A stretch of DNA of 51,352 nt from a virus. The position numbers and the translations under genes were made by a program. The notes beneath the pieces are model-generated. The model did not search any database, had not been told where the DNA came from, and saw only the letters and a list, made by a program, of their open reading frames with translations. This document shows positions 30,081 through 37,130 of this stretch, piece by piece; positions within the stretch are counted from its first letter, which is position 1; each line of letters begins with the position of its first letter. Location: positions 1 through 51,352 of IMG/VR virus record IMGVR_UViG_3300047655_000009. One strand, given 5' to 3'.

Positions 30081-30255
30081 GCTATACATTGTGTTGCTGT
30101 CTTATGCTACGTTCGGCTTTGAAAGCACTGATGGTGTAGTGACTCGCTGCGCTCCGATAGGCCAATGGATGGTAGGAAAGTCCGTGCAATCAATTGCAGA
30201 ATGGGTGAAGAAGAAGCATGGGGAGATTCGATTGGTGCGCGAAATTAACCCTTGA
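30073..30255 (+). CDS. Small unknown protein
   Basis: 60 aa from TTG 30073, overlapping the terminase by 8 nt. The N terminus (KLYIVLLSYATFGF) is hydrophobic but short. A TGCAAT box is inside (30185-30198). The next promoter's -35 lies at its stop. Coding is likely but not certain. Confidence 0.5.
   Translation: MRKLYIVLLSYATFGFESTDGVVTRCAPIGQWMVGKSVQSIAEWVKKKHGEIRLVREINP
30185..30198. repeat. TGCAAT box 15 (CA core, exact)
   Basis: TGCAATCAATTGCA within the 30073 ORF (read VQSIAE), 53 bp before the -35 at 30252. Confidence 0.9.
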
Positions 30256-30279
30256 CAAACCAAGCATTTGTGATACGCT
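30252..30279 (+). promoter_or_regulatory. Promoter of the shared phage family
   Basis: TTGACA (30252-30257), 16-bp spacer ending TGTGA, TACGCT (30274-30279), then the AACTCAAAGGAGTGAG leader before ATG 30312. Confidence 0.88.
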
Positions 30280-30311
30280 TAAATCGTACCCAAAACTCAA
30301 AGGAGTGAGAG

Positions 30312-30605
30312 ATGCGAGTTCTGATTATCTGGGAAGAGATTCCCGAAAACACCAAGTTCTTTGTGATCGAAGATGCCACCGAAGCTCAAGTGGCCATGCT
30401 GAAGCGGGCTAACGGCCAGATCATTAACTATGAAGGCCCGACAGACGGTGCCGAGTGGGTTGGTCGTGCTATTTCAAAGCCTGGTGAGTGGGGCGTGGAC
30501 AGTCAGCCACAGGATGCCATCTGGCACGACAAGCTGGTGGAGTCTGCAAAGTTGCCAGAGTCAGGTCCTTTCGATGTGGTGATTTGGACCGGCTTTGGCA
30601 TGTAG
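30312..30605 (+). CDS. Unknown promoter-proximal protein
   Basis: 97 aa. MRVLIIWEEIPENTKFFVIE begins with a clear beta strand; LVESAKLPESGPFDVVIWTG ends with another. A small alpha/beta fold is likely. It is the first gene after a strong promoter with the consensus leader. Unknown function. Confidence 0.75.
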   Translation: MRVLIIWEEIPENTKFFVIEDATEAQVAMLKRANGQIINYEGPTDGAEWVGRAISKPGEWGVDSQPQDAIWHDKLVESAKLPESGPFDVVIWTGFGM

Positions 30606-30637
30606 CAAGCTGTAGTAAAAGCCCAAAGGAGTGAGCT

Positions 30638-30811
30638 ATGCCTGTAGGCCCAAGAGACCAAGCATTCAGGACCAGCATAAAGGAGTTGAAGGTCTTGTTA
30701 GACAAGTTGGCTGGCAAGTCTCAGTTGCTGGATGATATGCAGCTTGTGTTTGAAAAACATCGCATCGATCTCCTGGCCCTCCATGTTGACCTGCTACTGA
30801 ACAAACTTTGA
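30638..30811 (+). CDS. Small helical protein with consensus leader
   Basis: 57 aa from ATG 30638, preceded by AAAGGAGTGAG. Two Leu-rich amphipathic helices (SIKELKVLLDKLAGKSQLL and LLALHVDLLLNKL). Likely a small coiled or interaction protein. Unknown function. Confidence 0.65.
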   Translation: MPVGPRDQAFRTSIKELKVLLDKLAGKSQLLDDMQLVFEKHRIDLLALHVDLLLNKL

Positions 30812-30824
30812 CAAGAGGTGCTGA

Positions 30825-31064
30825 ATGAAAATGACAGAGTTTACCGAGCAAGCACTTGCCGAGAGGATGATTCACGCCCAGCATTGGAGTGTGATTGCCG
30901 AGAACTACCTGAATATCGACCTTCATGATAGGCCCCAGCAAGATTTGCAGGGTGCAAGAAGGGCTATCGCCAGGTACAAGAGAAAGTACCCGACATGCGA
31001 GGATTTCAGAATTCTGATTGTGACCAAACAGACTACGGTGATTTCTGTAGTCGTGACCAGGTGA
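30825..31064 (+). CDS. Small unknown protein
   Basis: 79 aa (ATG 30831 also possible). A helical first part (EQALAERMIHAQHWSVIAE), a basic RRAIARYKRKYP, and a final beta segment (FRILIVTKQTTVISVVV). No family recognised. Confidence 0.65.
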   Translation: MKMTEFTEQALAERMIHAQHWSVIAENYLNIDLHDRPQQDLQGARRAIARYKRKYPTCEDFRILIVTKQTTVISVVVTR

Positions 31065-31066
31065 AG

Positions 31067-31080
31067 TGCAATTGATTGCA
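31067..31080. repeat. TGCAAT box 16 (TG core, exact, promoter-linked)
   Basis: TGCAATTGATTGCA ending 8 bp before the -35 at 31089. Confidence 0.92.
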
Positions 31081-31088
31081 CAAATACC

Positions 31089-31116
31089 TTGACAAACTCA
31101 GTCATTGTGGTACGCT
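31089..31116 (+). promoter_or_regulatory. Promoter of the shared phage family
   Basis: TTGACA (31089-31094), 16-bp spacer ending TGTGG, TACGCT (31111-31116), then an ACTCAAGGGAGTGAG leader before ATG 31145. Confidence 0.88.
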
Positions 31117-31144
31117 AAAACTAGGTCAAACTCAAGGGAGTGAG

Positions 31145-31375
31145 ATGGCAGAACAACTCAAGTTCAGGCAGTATGAAAGGCCCGCCAAAGTTAGCATTGG
31201 TTTAGTTTGTGTGGGTATCAAGAAGGACCACAGCTTCTGTGGGGCGAGGTTCTGTGGCCCTTATCAGGCTGTACAGTTCAAAGCTCATGTTAGGGAGCAG
31301 CATCCTAATGACACCCTGCTCATGGACTTGACTTCTGGTTGTGACGATCCTTGGAATTTGGCTAAGGTACACTAG
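31145..31375 (+). CDS. Small Cys-containing protein
   Basis: 76 aa from ATG 31145; the longer frame to 31076 would translate the promoter. VCVGIKKDHSFCGARFCGP, with a later HVREQH, gives a possible C2H2-like metal site. Function unknown. Confidence 0.65.
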   Translation: MAEQLKFRQYERPAKVSIGLVCVGIKKDHSFCGARFCGPYQAVQFKAHVREQHPNDTLLMDLTSGCDDPWNLAKVH

Positions 31376-31382
31376 AGGAAAA

Positions 31383-32381
31383 ATGAACATTGCCGAACTA
31401 GAAGAGTTCCCGGTTGAAGTGCTTGGAATGTCCAATATAGGGGCGTGGAATGCCTTGTGCCACGGTCTAGCCATGTATGAGCCTCCCGAACGAACTCTGA
31501 GGGTATCGAATAAAGCCCGAAAATGGGAGATAGTTTCTGCCTACCAGAAGTCAGTAAGGCGAGGGGACAAGGTGTTAGCTCTGCGCCTGGTGTCTGCGAT
31601 GTCTTCGATGCCAGAAGAATGGGCTTACTTTCACAGACGGGTAGCAACCACGCTGTGCGAAGATGTTGGGCCAGCAGATGTGTTGTTTGTGTTGTGGGCA
31701 ATAGCTGCATTGACGGTGTTTACGCCCAAGCGCACGGGTTCCGCTAACTACCGTTTGATTAGTTTCATCACGGAGAAAGCCTGTGATCTTGAACATAGAA
31801 GCCACGCTTACTGCTCGTTTGCCGTGATCGAATCGGCCTTGCAGAAGTTGAGTATGCATCGGATAGATGACCTGGTGCAGTCCCAGTTGATGCATTGGGC
31901 GCTGCACATTGACACGGTTGGCTTGCATGGAACGCAAAGGCAGAAGTGGCTGTATGAGAACAACTGGCGTGGCGAGGGTATGCTTAAGTATCTGGCGCTT
32001 GAATTGCCAATTGAAATGACTTTGAAGACAGGTGGCGATTGGCCCCCAGTGACTTTGATGTATGGCTTGCCAAACTACTGCTATGACCAGCATACAAGAG
32101 TAGGTCTGAACGCCATTGCTAGATTGGCAAGGAAGTTGAAACTGACCTATGCCGAACCAAGAAAGATAGTTGGCGAGGCCGTGTTCTACCTGGAAGGTGT
32201 GAAGATCAAGAATGAACTACACCTGCCTGAACTGACAGGTATGGAGCAGGAGATGATTCCCAAGTGGATCAGTATTTCCTATGACGCCTGGATGGAGTTG
32301 CGCCAGCGGGTTTGGACAGCCTTGACGGATGGAACTATGGACCAGCTTAGGCTTGCCGCTCTGAAGGAGACGTATGGCTGA
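31383..32381 (+). CDS. Stand-alone RarA/MgsA C-terminal-like protein
   Basis: 332 aa from ATG 31383. Residues about 50-100 (AYQKSVRRGDKVLALRLVSA, MPEEWAYFHRRVATTLCEDV, GPADVLFVLWAI) follow the pattern of the MgsA/RarA C-terminal oligomerisation domain, where KSIRRGD...RRLVRIASEDIGLADP is usual. No AAA+ domain or Walker motif is present. It may dock on clamp-loader-type ATPases or act as a dominant-negative subunit; this is inference. The C-terminal half is helical and of unknown type. Confidence 0.5.
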   Translation: MNIAELEEFPVEVLGMSNIGAWNALCHGLAMYEPPERTLRVSNKARKWEIVSAYQKSVRRGDKVLALRLVSAMSSMPEEWAYFHRRVATTLCEDVGPADVLFVLWAIAALTVFTPKRTGSANYRLISFITEKACDLEHRSHAYCSFAVIESALQKLSMHRIDDLVQSQLMHWALHIDTVGLHGTQRQKWLYENNWRGEGMLKYLALELPIEMTLKTGGDWPPVTLMYGLPNYCYDQHTRVGLNAIARLARKLKLTYAEPRKIVGEAVFYLEGVKIKNELHLPELTGMEQEMIPKWISISYDAWMELRQRVWTALTDGTMDQLRLAALKETYG

Positions 32382-32559
32382 TAAAAGTAGAGAGACCCAT
32401 GCTCAACTTCAGTTGATACAAGCTAGGCTGCCTCGTAACGCACAGGCAGCTTGTGAATGGCCTGTAGGGGCTTGGACAAGATGGACTGTTGTAATCCGTG
32501 ACATGACGCATTGCGAGGCTATGAAAGTAGCAGACGCTATAAGAGAGGCTCTAAAGTGA
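32374..32559 (+). CDS. Small unknown protein
   Basis: 61 aa, overlapping the upstream gene by 8 nt. RWTVVIRDMTHCEAMKVADAIREA looks like a small beta-alpha unit. Unknown. Confidence 0.6.
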   Translation: MADKSRETHAQLQLIQARLPRNAQAACEWPVGAWTRWTVVIRDMTHCEAMKVADAIREALK

Positions 32560-32819
32560 TGGCCAAGCAGAAGAAACTGATGAAGGCAGCCGAGCTGATT
32601 AGGGCTGTAGGTAAAGACATGTACCAAGATATAGTCAAGCTGTTGACCGAACCTGGCTACGAAAAGCTCAGTGCTGAAGACCTGAATGCCATGGAGTCAG
32701 AAGCTGCCAGAGTTTATGGCCTTGCTATATCTGTACAGCAAGTTTCCTGGAGATTGGGGCTGCCTACCAAGACTGAAAAGATGAAGATACGGCCTGCCAA
32801 GTCTAAAAAGGAGAAGTGA
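32559..32819 (+). CDS. Small basic helical protein
   Basis: 86 aa from ATG 32559 (TGATG overlap). Lys-rich at both ends, with an acidic helix in the middle (SAEDLNAMESEAARVYGLA). Unknown function. Confidence 0.65.
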   Translation: MAKQKKLMKAAELIRAVGKDMYQDIVKLLTEPGYEKLSAEDLNAMESEAARVYGLAISVQQVSWRLGLPTKTEKMKIRPAKSKKEK

Positions 32820-32820
32820 T

Positions 32821-33006
32821 ATGGGGTTCCTAGCCAAGCCATTGTCGAGTATAAGTGTTCAGTGCCCGCATTGTGGGCGGCCTGTGTACATGCGCCGCGT
32901 ACCCTTGACCAAGGAAGAGGCCGAACTTCCTATGTACCAGTGCAGTTGTGGCTGGAACTCGATAGCTGAAGGTGCTCGGCAGAAGGCCGCAGGGTTAGAC
33001 GTATGA
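32821..33006 (+). CDS. Zinc-ribbon protein (Ogr/Delta-like layout)
   Basis: 61 aa. CPHCGRPVYMRRVPLT and YQCSCGWNS form a ribbon with spacing like small phage zinc-ribbon regulators. No other domain. It could be a transcription factor or structural mini-protein. Confidence 0.6.
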   Translation: MGFLAKPLSSISVQCPHCGRPVYMRRVPLTKEEAELPMYQCSCGWNSIAEGARQKAAGLDV

Positions 33007-33230
33007 CCCAAAGGAATTATAGGGTACAGATCAGGGGTCGTGGTAGTAGGGTATGGCACGATACTTGGTTTGGCGTTGCCAAGACTACTTTGGTGCTGTC
33101 CAAGGCGCAGGGTTTGAGGGCGCTTACGATAGCCAATGATTTGGCAAATTTGAACATGCGTGGCGGAGAACGCCCGGTGTTCTATCGCTTGGTTTGTTAC
33201 ACGACAAAGTTGGAAGTTGTGGCGAGGTGA
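33003..33230 (+). CDS. Small basic protein
   Basis: 75 aa, ATGA overlap with the ribbon gene. Beta-rich N terminus (NYRVQIRGRGSRVWHDTWFG) and a helical middle (SKAQGLRALTIANDLANLNM). Unknown function. Confidence 0.6.
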   Translation: MTQRNYRVQIRGRGSRVWHDTWFGVAKTTLVLSKAQGLRALTIANDLANLNMRGGERPVFYRLVCYTTKLEVVAR

Positions 33231-33233
33231 CGT

Positions 33234-33383
33234 ATGGGCCGACATGGGTTGCTAAAAGAAATAGCCTGGCTGGAATCCTTGGTGGAGTGGGCTAGAGATG
33301 TCTCCTGGTGGCAAAGACGTAAACAGCTTCAGGCTGATTTGGAAGCCTTAGATAAGGAGGCGTCTGATGGGCTGGGCAGCTAA
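33234..33383 (+). CDS. Small helical protein
   Basis: 49 aa (MGRHGLLKEIAWLESLVEWA...), amphipathic helix with many Trp and Leu. It overlaps the next gene by 17 nt. Unknown. Confidence 0.5.
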   Translation: MGRHGLLKEIAWLESLVEWARDVSWWQRRKQLQADLEALDKEASDGLGS

Positions 33384-33561
33384 GGATGGGCCAACGAAGC
33401 AGGCCCTGGAGATTCAGTTGTCGAGAACTCGCACCGAGATGTACAAGCTGAAGCAACTGTCTCGCTCTGTGATCCATAAAGAGAAAAGAGAAGCTCTGCT
33501 TGAAGTGTTGGAGCCAGAAGATCGCGGTTTGGATACGTTTGAACGTTTGTTAGTGCGATAG
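33367..33561 (+). CDS. Small charged helical protein
   Basis: 64 aa with AAGGAGG upstream. Alternating Lys/Arg and Glu along one long helix (SRTRTEMYKLKQLSRSVIHK). A coiled coil is possible. A TGCAAT box starts 1 nt after its stop. Confidence 0.6.
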   Translation: MGWAAKDGPTKQALEIQLSRTRTEMYKLKQLSRSVIHKEKREALLEVLEPEDRGLDTFERLLVR

Positions 33562-33575
33562 TGCAATCAATTGCA
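33562..33575. repeat. TGCAAT box 17 (CA core, exact)
   Basis: TGCAATCAATTGCA immediately before the AGGAG ribosome site of the ThyX gene; its last A is the first A of that site. Confidence 0.9.
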
Positions 33576-33584
33576 GGAGATGAA

Positions 33585-34397
33585 GTGAGACTGATTAAGC
33601 CGTTAGTGATTGTCGAAGACGACTTAGGCATGGTGATGCCTAATGGCGTAACCCTGGCTACGCACATGGCCAAGAAGATCGAGACGTTTACTCGGAAGTG
33701 CTACAAGTCCGAAGGCAAGATGACAGAGGACTCGCACTCCAAGTTCCTGCCAGCCGTGTTCATGACCAGAAGGCACACGGGAATTGCCGAGCATCGCATG
33801 ATTTCAGTCACGTTCATTACGGATCGTGGGGTGAGTCACGAAGGCGTGCGTCACAGGATGGCTGCCTATCTGCAAGAGAGCACGAGATATTGTGACTACA
33901 GCGGCAAGGGTGTGACCTATATCCTGCCGCCTTGGGTTGTTCCACACGCAGTTTCAGATGGGGTGTTTTTCAGTGAAGCCTCTAAGCACTGGTCAGAATG
34001 GTATGACTTTGTGGAAGACCTTAAGGCTGATGATGAGCGTTACGCTAGATGGCGTAAGAATGGTTGGCGTCCAGAGATGGCAAGGTATTGGTTGCCACAG
34101 GGCGTGAAGACAGAGTATGCTGCCAGCCTGAACATTGGTAGCTGGCACAACTTCCTGGTGAAACGCACTGCACCAGAAGCTCACCCGCAGATCAGGCAGT
34201 TGGCGATTCCGTTACTGCGCTACTTCCAGAAGCATTTGCCTGAGTTCTTTGCCGACATCCACATGCCACCTGTCCAGATTGATGAGTTGGGTGAGACTTC
34301 TAAGTTTGCCCACAAGGAAGAGTGGTATGATGAGGCCAAGCTGCATGTTAACCCGTTTTACGAACAAGTTCCCGTTGACGTAGTGTACGAAAGTTAA
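33585..34397 (+). CDS. thyX: Flavin-dependent thymidylate synthase family protein
   Basis: 270 aa from GTG 33585 (AGGAG at 33575-33579); the longer frame starts inside the box. The ThyX signature is at 81-106: RGVSHEGVRHRMAAYLQEST followed by RYCDYS, i.e. RHR at 89-91, S99 and R101. The first Ser of the usual RHRxxSxxxxSxR is Ala94. The ESTRYC variant is frequent in phage ThyX proteins. It would make dTMP from dUMP with folate, NADPH and FAD, or act on a modified base. It directly precedes the sugar cluster region. Confidence 0.88.
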   Translation: MRLIKPLVIVEDDLGMVMPNGVTLATHMAKKIETFTRKCYKSEGKMTEDSHSKFLPAVFMTRRHTGIAEHRMISVTFITDRGVSHEGVRHRMAAYLQESTRYCDYSGKGVTYILPPWVVPHAVSDGVFFSEASKHWSEWYDFVEDLKADDERYARWRKNGWRPEMARYWLPQGVKTEYAASLNIGSWHNFLVKRTAPEAHPQIRQLAIPLLRYFQKHLPEFFADIHMPPVQIDELGETSKFAHKEEWYDEAKLHVNPFYEQVPVDVVYES

Positions 34398-34406
34398 GGA
34401 GAAGTG

Positions 34407-34616
34407 ATGGCTTTGTATAGTTTTGTCTGCAAGTGTGGCTCGGTCTTGGTTCTGCCAAGTAAAGTTCGCCCTAACTGCCGTAACCCGAAGTGTGGCAAGC
34501 AAATGAAGCTGCACAAGAAGGTGAGTGGCCCCGTGATGTACACGGCTTTGCATCAGTTCAATGCTGACCATGGTATCCCAAAAGAAGAAGTGTCTCCTTC
34601 TGTGGAGACAGTGTAA
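34407..34616 (+). CDS. Small zinc-binding-like protein
   Basis: 69 aa from ATG 34407 (AAGGAG at 34397-34402). SFVCKCGSVLVLPSKVRPNC, then RNPKCGKQM, gives a CxC...C...C site. The end of the gene contains a 7-bp inverted repeat. Unknown function. Confidence 0.65.
   Translation: MALYSFVCKCGSVLVLPSKVRPNCRNPKCGKQMKLHKKVSGPVMYTALHQFNADHGIPKEEVSPSVETV
34591..34610 (+). terminator. Stem-loop at gene end
   Basis: TGTCTCC (34591-34597) and GGAGACA (34604-34610) form a perfect 7-bp stem with a 6-nt loop, inside the last codons. There is no T-run. A partial terminator or RNA-stability element ahead of the cluster promoter. Confidence 0.35.
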
Positions 34617-34649
34617 ACGGTTGTATACACCGTCAGATACAGCTAGAAT
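34617..34649 (+). promoter_or_regulatory. Sugar-cluster promoter with overlapping palindrome
   Basis: TTGTAT (34621-34626), 17-bp spacer, TAGAAT (34644-34649). ACGGTTGTATACACCGT (34617-34633), a near-palindrome around TGTATACA, overlaps the -35, so repression is plausible. The promoter is unlike the shared TTGACA family, suggesting separate control of the cluster. Confidence 0.55.
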
Positions 34650-34688
34650 ATAGGTAGACTATTTAGGCGTCCCAACGGAGTGCGACCC

Positions 34689-35294
34689 GTGTTGATAGCT
34701 CTACACCAGCCAGATTTTATGCCGTGGCCCGGCTTCTGGAGGAAGTATGCCAGAGCCGACAAGTTTGTGATCTATGGTGGCTCACCGTTCACCCGTAGAG
34801 ACACGCAGAACCGTGTGAAGTTAGACGGCACCTGGTTAACCTTGCCTGTGGTGAAGGCTGACCGTGACACTCTGAACTCAGAAATGCAAATAGCCGAAGG
34901 GGGCGTTCAGCATGTAATCGATGTGCTGAAGTCCAAGCATAAGGTGTGGCCCCTCTTCAAGAGGGTGGAGCCTGTGGTGTCTTTGATGGAGCAGCTAAGG
35001 GACACGACATCTATGATGGCGTTGAATGTAGCCCTTTTGCAATTGATTGCACAGATGCTCGGTATGCCTGACAAGTTTGTTCTGAATTTTGAGCACCCTA
35101 AAGGTGAAACAGCAGATGAAAGACTGTGGAATCTGTTGCAGAGCACTGAAGATGGTGGGGTTTATGTTGCCGGTCAAGGTGGAAAGAACTATATGGGCAA
35201 CCCGCCAGCAGGCTGGACCGTGGAGTTCATTGACTCAAGCACCTGTCAGGATAGTTCCGTAGTAGAACTAATTGGAAAGGGCCTGTATGACTAA
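34689..35294 (+). CDS. WbqC-family protein
   Basis: 201 aa from GTG 34689 (AACGGAG at 34673-34679). The start LIALHQPDFMPWPGFWRKYA, followed by ADKFVIYGG and QNRVKLDGTWLTLPV, is the WbqC signature. WbqC-like proteins sit in O-antigen and capsule clusters and are thought to join sugar modification, though their reaction is unsettled. It is the first gene of the cluster. A TGCAAT box is internal. Confidence 0.85.
   Translation: MLIALHQPDFMPWPGFWRKYARADKFVIYGGSPFTRRDTQNRVKLDGTWLTLPVVKADRDTLNSEMQIAEGGVQHVIDVLKSKHKVWPLFKRVEPVVSLMEQLRDTTSMMALNVALLQLIAQMLGMPDKFVLNFEHPKGETADERLWNLLQSTEDGGVYVAGQGGKNYMGNPPAGWTVEFIDSSTCQDSSVVELIGKGLYD
35038..35051. repeat. TGCAAT box 18 (TG core, exact)
   Basis: TGCAATTGATTGCA in the WbqC-like gene, read as LQLIA. 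Confidence 0.9.
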
Positions 35295-35907
35295 GTGGGG
35301 TTTGTATTACGCGCATAAGGCTGATGCCTTCGCTTACACTGAGCGTTGGCGCGACGACTGCTTGCAGATTCTGCACAGGCTTCCTAAGCAAGGAACGATT
35401 GTAGACTTCGCCTGCAACACTGGCAGGTTTATTGGCCATGCTCGTGTGTATTCTCCGCAGGCTAAGTTTGTAGGCATTGACCTGAACGAGTGGGCGCTAG
35501 ACATAGCCAGGAGGCAGAACCTAGAGCCTGTTGCGCGAAAGAATCCTGCTGCCTTCTTTGACTCGATAGTAGGCATCGAGGCCGATTATGTAGTGATGAT
35601 GCATTGTCTCCCCCAGTTCGAGAAGCCTGAAGAGACATTGGCCGAGATTTGGTCTGCTTTGAAACCTGGTGGCGGCATTTCGGTGGTGATTCACAACCGT
35701 CTGAATGACTATTTGTGGGCTGTCCCGAACCTGTTTAACGGCTACAAAGCCGACGAGACCATCACGAAGAATTACAGCCTGAACGAGTTGAAGTCAACAA
35801 TGAAGGATGCTGGCTTCCTGTGTGATGAAGCCTATGCCTTCGGCAGTGAGTGGCTGCCTGATTTTGTAAAGCCAAGATTGGCGTTCCATGGAAGGAGACC
35901 GGCGTGA
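35287..35907 (+). CDS. SAM-dependent class I methyltransferase
   Basis: 206 aa from ATG 35287, overlapping the WbqC-like gene by 8 nt. Motif I TIVDFACNTGRFIG (about 37-50), the acidic ribose binder in FVGIDLNEWA (D65), and YVVMMHCLPQFEKPEETLAE as the motif IV region. It probably methylates a sugar or sugar precursor in the cluster. Confidence 0.78.
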   Translation: MTKWGLYYAHKADAFAYTERWRDDCLQILHRLPKQGTIVDFACNTGRFIGHARVYSPQAKFVGIDLNEWALDIARRQNLEPVARKNPAAFFDSIVGIEADYVVMMHCLPQFEKPEETLAEIWSALKPGGGISVVIHNRLNDYLWAVPNLFNGYKADETITKNYSLNELKSTMKDAGFLCDEAYAFGSEWLPDFVKPRLAFHGRRPA

Positions 35908-37130
35908 GCGAGTTTTTCCCAGGTGTAACCCCTGTGCTGTCTTCTGCGGCTATGTTTGGAGAGGCTGAGAAGAAGCTAATGCACGCCAGTATTGACTCTG
36001 GCTGGTTGACCAGCGGCGATTATGTGGCCAAGTTTGAGCATGACTTCGCCAAGGCTACAGGGCATGATTATGCCCTAGCCTGTAACTCAGGCTCAAGTGC
36101 CAACTTGATTGCTGTAGCCATGATGGTCGAGGCTGGTATATGGAAAAAGGGCGATGAGATTCTGTGCGTGGCTGCCAGCTTTCCGACCACAGTAAACCCA
36201 CTGCTGATGTATGGGTTGGTGCCTGTTTTTGTAGACATAGAGCTTGGCTCGTACAGCGTGAACCAAGAGGAACTGAAGGCCGCAAGAAATAATAAGACCA
36301 GGGGTGTGATGATTGCCCACACGCTTGGCTCGCCATACGACCTGGATTGGATGGCCGATTTCTGTTCCCACTGGAACCTGCCCATCATTGAAGATTGCTG
36401 CGATGCCTTGGGTAGTCGATTCAGGGGGAAAGATGTCGGTAGTATAGGACATGCCGCAACGTTTAGCTTTTACCCAGCGCACCACATCACCACTGGTGAA
36501 GGTGGCGCAGTTTGTTTGAATAACCCGAATTTGATGCGAATCGCAAGATCGGTGCGAGACTGGGGTAGAAGCTGCTACTGCCTTTCATCCCAAGAAGGCA
36601 TTTGTGGCAAGAGGTTTGAGCAACAGCTAGGAACACTGCCGTTCGGTTTTGACCACAAGTACACGTACAGTGCCTTGGGTTACAACCTGAAGATGGCCGA
36701 GGTGTCTGCTGCCTGTGGTATTGCTCAAGTTGGAAGGCTGTTTGAGTTTCACCAGCAACGTAAACTGAACGTCCAGTATTACAACGAAGCCTTTGCCGAC
36801 CTGGAGAACGAACTGATATTGCCAAGAGGCATTGATGGAGCCGACCCGTCCTGGTTCGGCTACCCGATAACGATCAGGAAGACTGGGTTGCGCCGAGAGC
36901 TACAGATGTTCTTGGATGACTGGAGGATTTCTACCCGGTTGATCTTCGGAGGAGACCTGACCAGACAGCCCTACATGCAAGGCCGCAATTTCAGGATAGC
37001 GAGCACGCTGGAAGTAACAGAAAAGGTGATGAACGATGCTCTGTGGCTAGGTGTTTACCCCGGAATCACGAAGACTATGATTGATTTCGTGTCTAGCTGT
37101 GTTCACGAATTTTTTAGGAGCCACCAATGA
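35904..37130 (+). CDS. rfbH: RfbH/E1-type CDP-4-keto-6-deoxyglucose-3-dehydrase
   Basis: 408 aa from GTG 35904. PLP fold of the DegT class, but SFYPAHHITTGEGG has His193 where aminotransferases carry Lys, as in E1 (AscC/RfbH). Cys166, 224, 226 and 234 give C-x57-C-x1-C-x7-C, the spacing known for the E1 [2Fe-2S] cluster. RDWGRSCYC, CGKRF and DHKYTYSALGYNLKMAEVSA also match RfbH. It would remove the 3-OH of a 4-keto-6-deoxy nucleotide sugar, a step needing a reductase (E3); no such gene is in the window. Translationally coupled to both neighbours. Confidence 0.88.
   Translation: MSEFFPGVTPVLSSAAMFGEAEKKLMHASIDSGWLTSGDYVAKFEHDFAKATGHDYALACNSGSSANLIAVAMMVEAGIWKKGDEILCVAASFPTTVNPLLMYGLVPVFVDIELGSYSVNQEELKAARNNKTRGVMIAHTLGSPYDLDWMADFCSHWNLPIIEDCCDALGSRFRGKDVGSIGHAATFSFYPAHHITTGEGGAVCLNNPNLMRIARSVRDWGRSCYCLSSQEGICGKRFEQQLGTLPFGFDHKYTYSALGYNLKMAEVSAACGIAQVGRLFEFHQQRKLNVQYYNEAFADLENELILPRGIDGADPSWFGYPITIRKTGLRRELQMFLDDWRISTRLIFGGDLTRQPYMQGRNFRIASTLEVTEKVMNDALWLGVYPGITKTMIDFVSSCVHEFFRSHQ

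Noticed and set aside
11971-33563. ORF starts at the GTG/TTG formed by TGCAAT boxes (11971, 33561, 20858 and similar)
   Set aside because: In-frame starts just downstream have proper ribosome sites; the box-derived starts would place coding sequence over a repeated DNA site.
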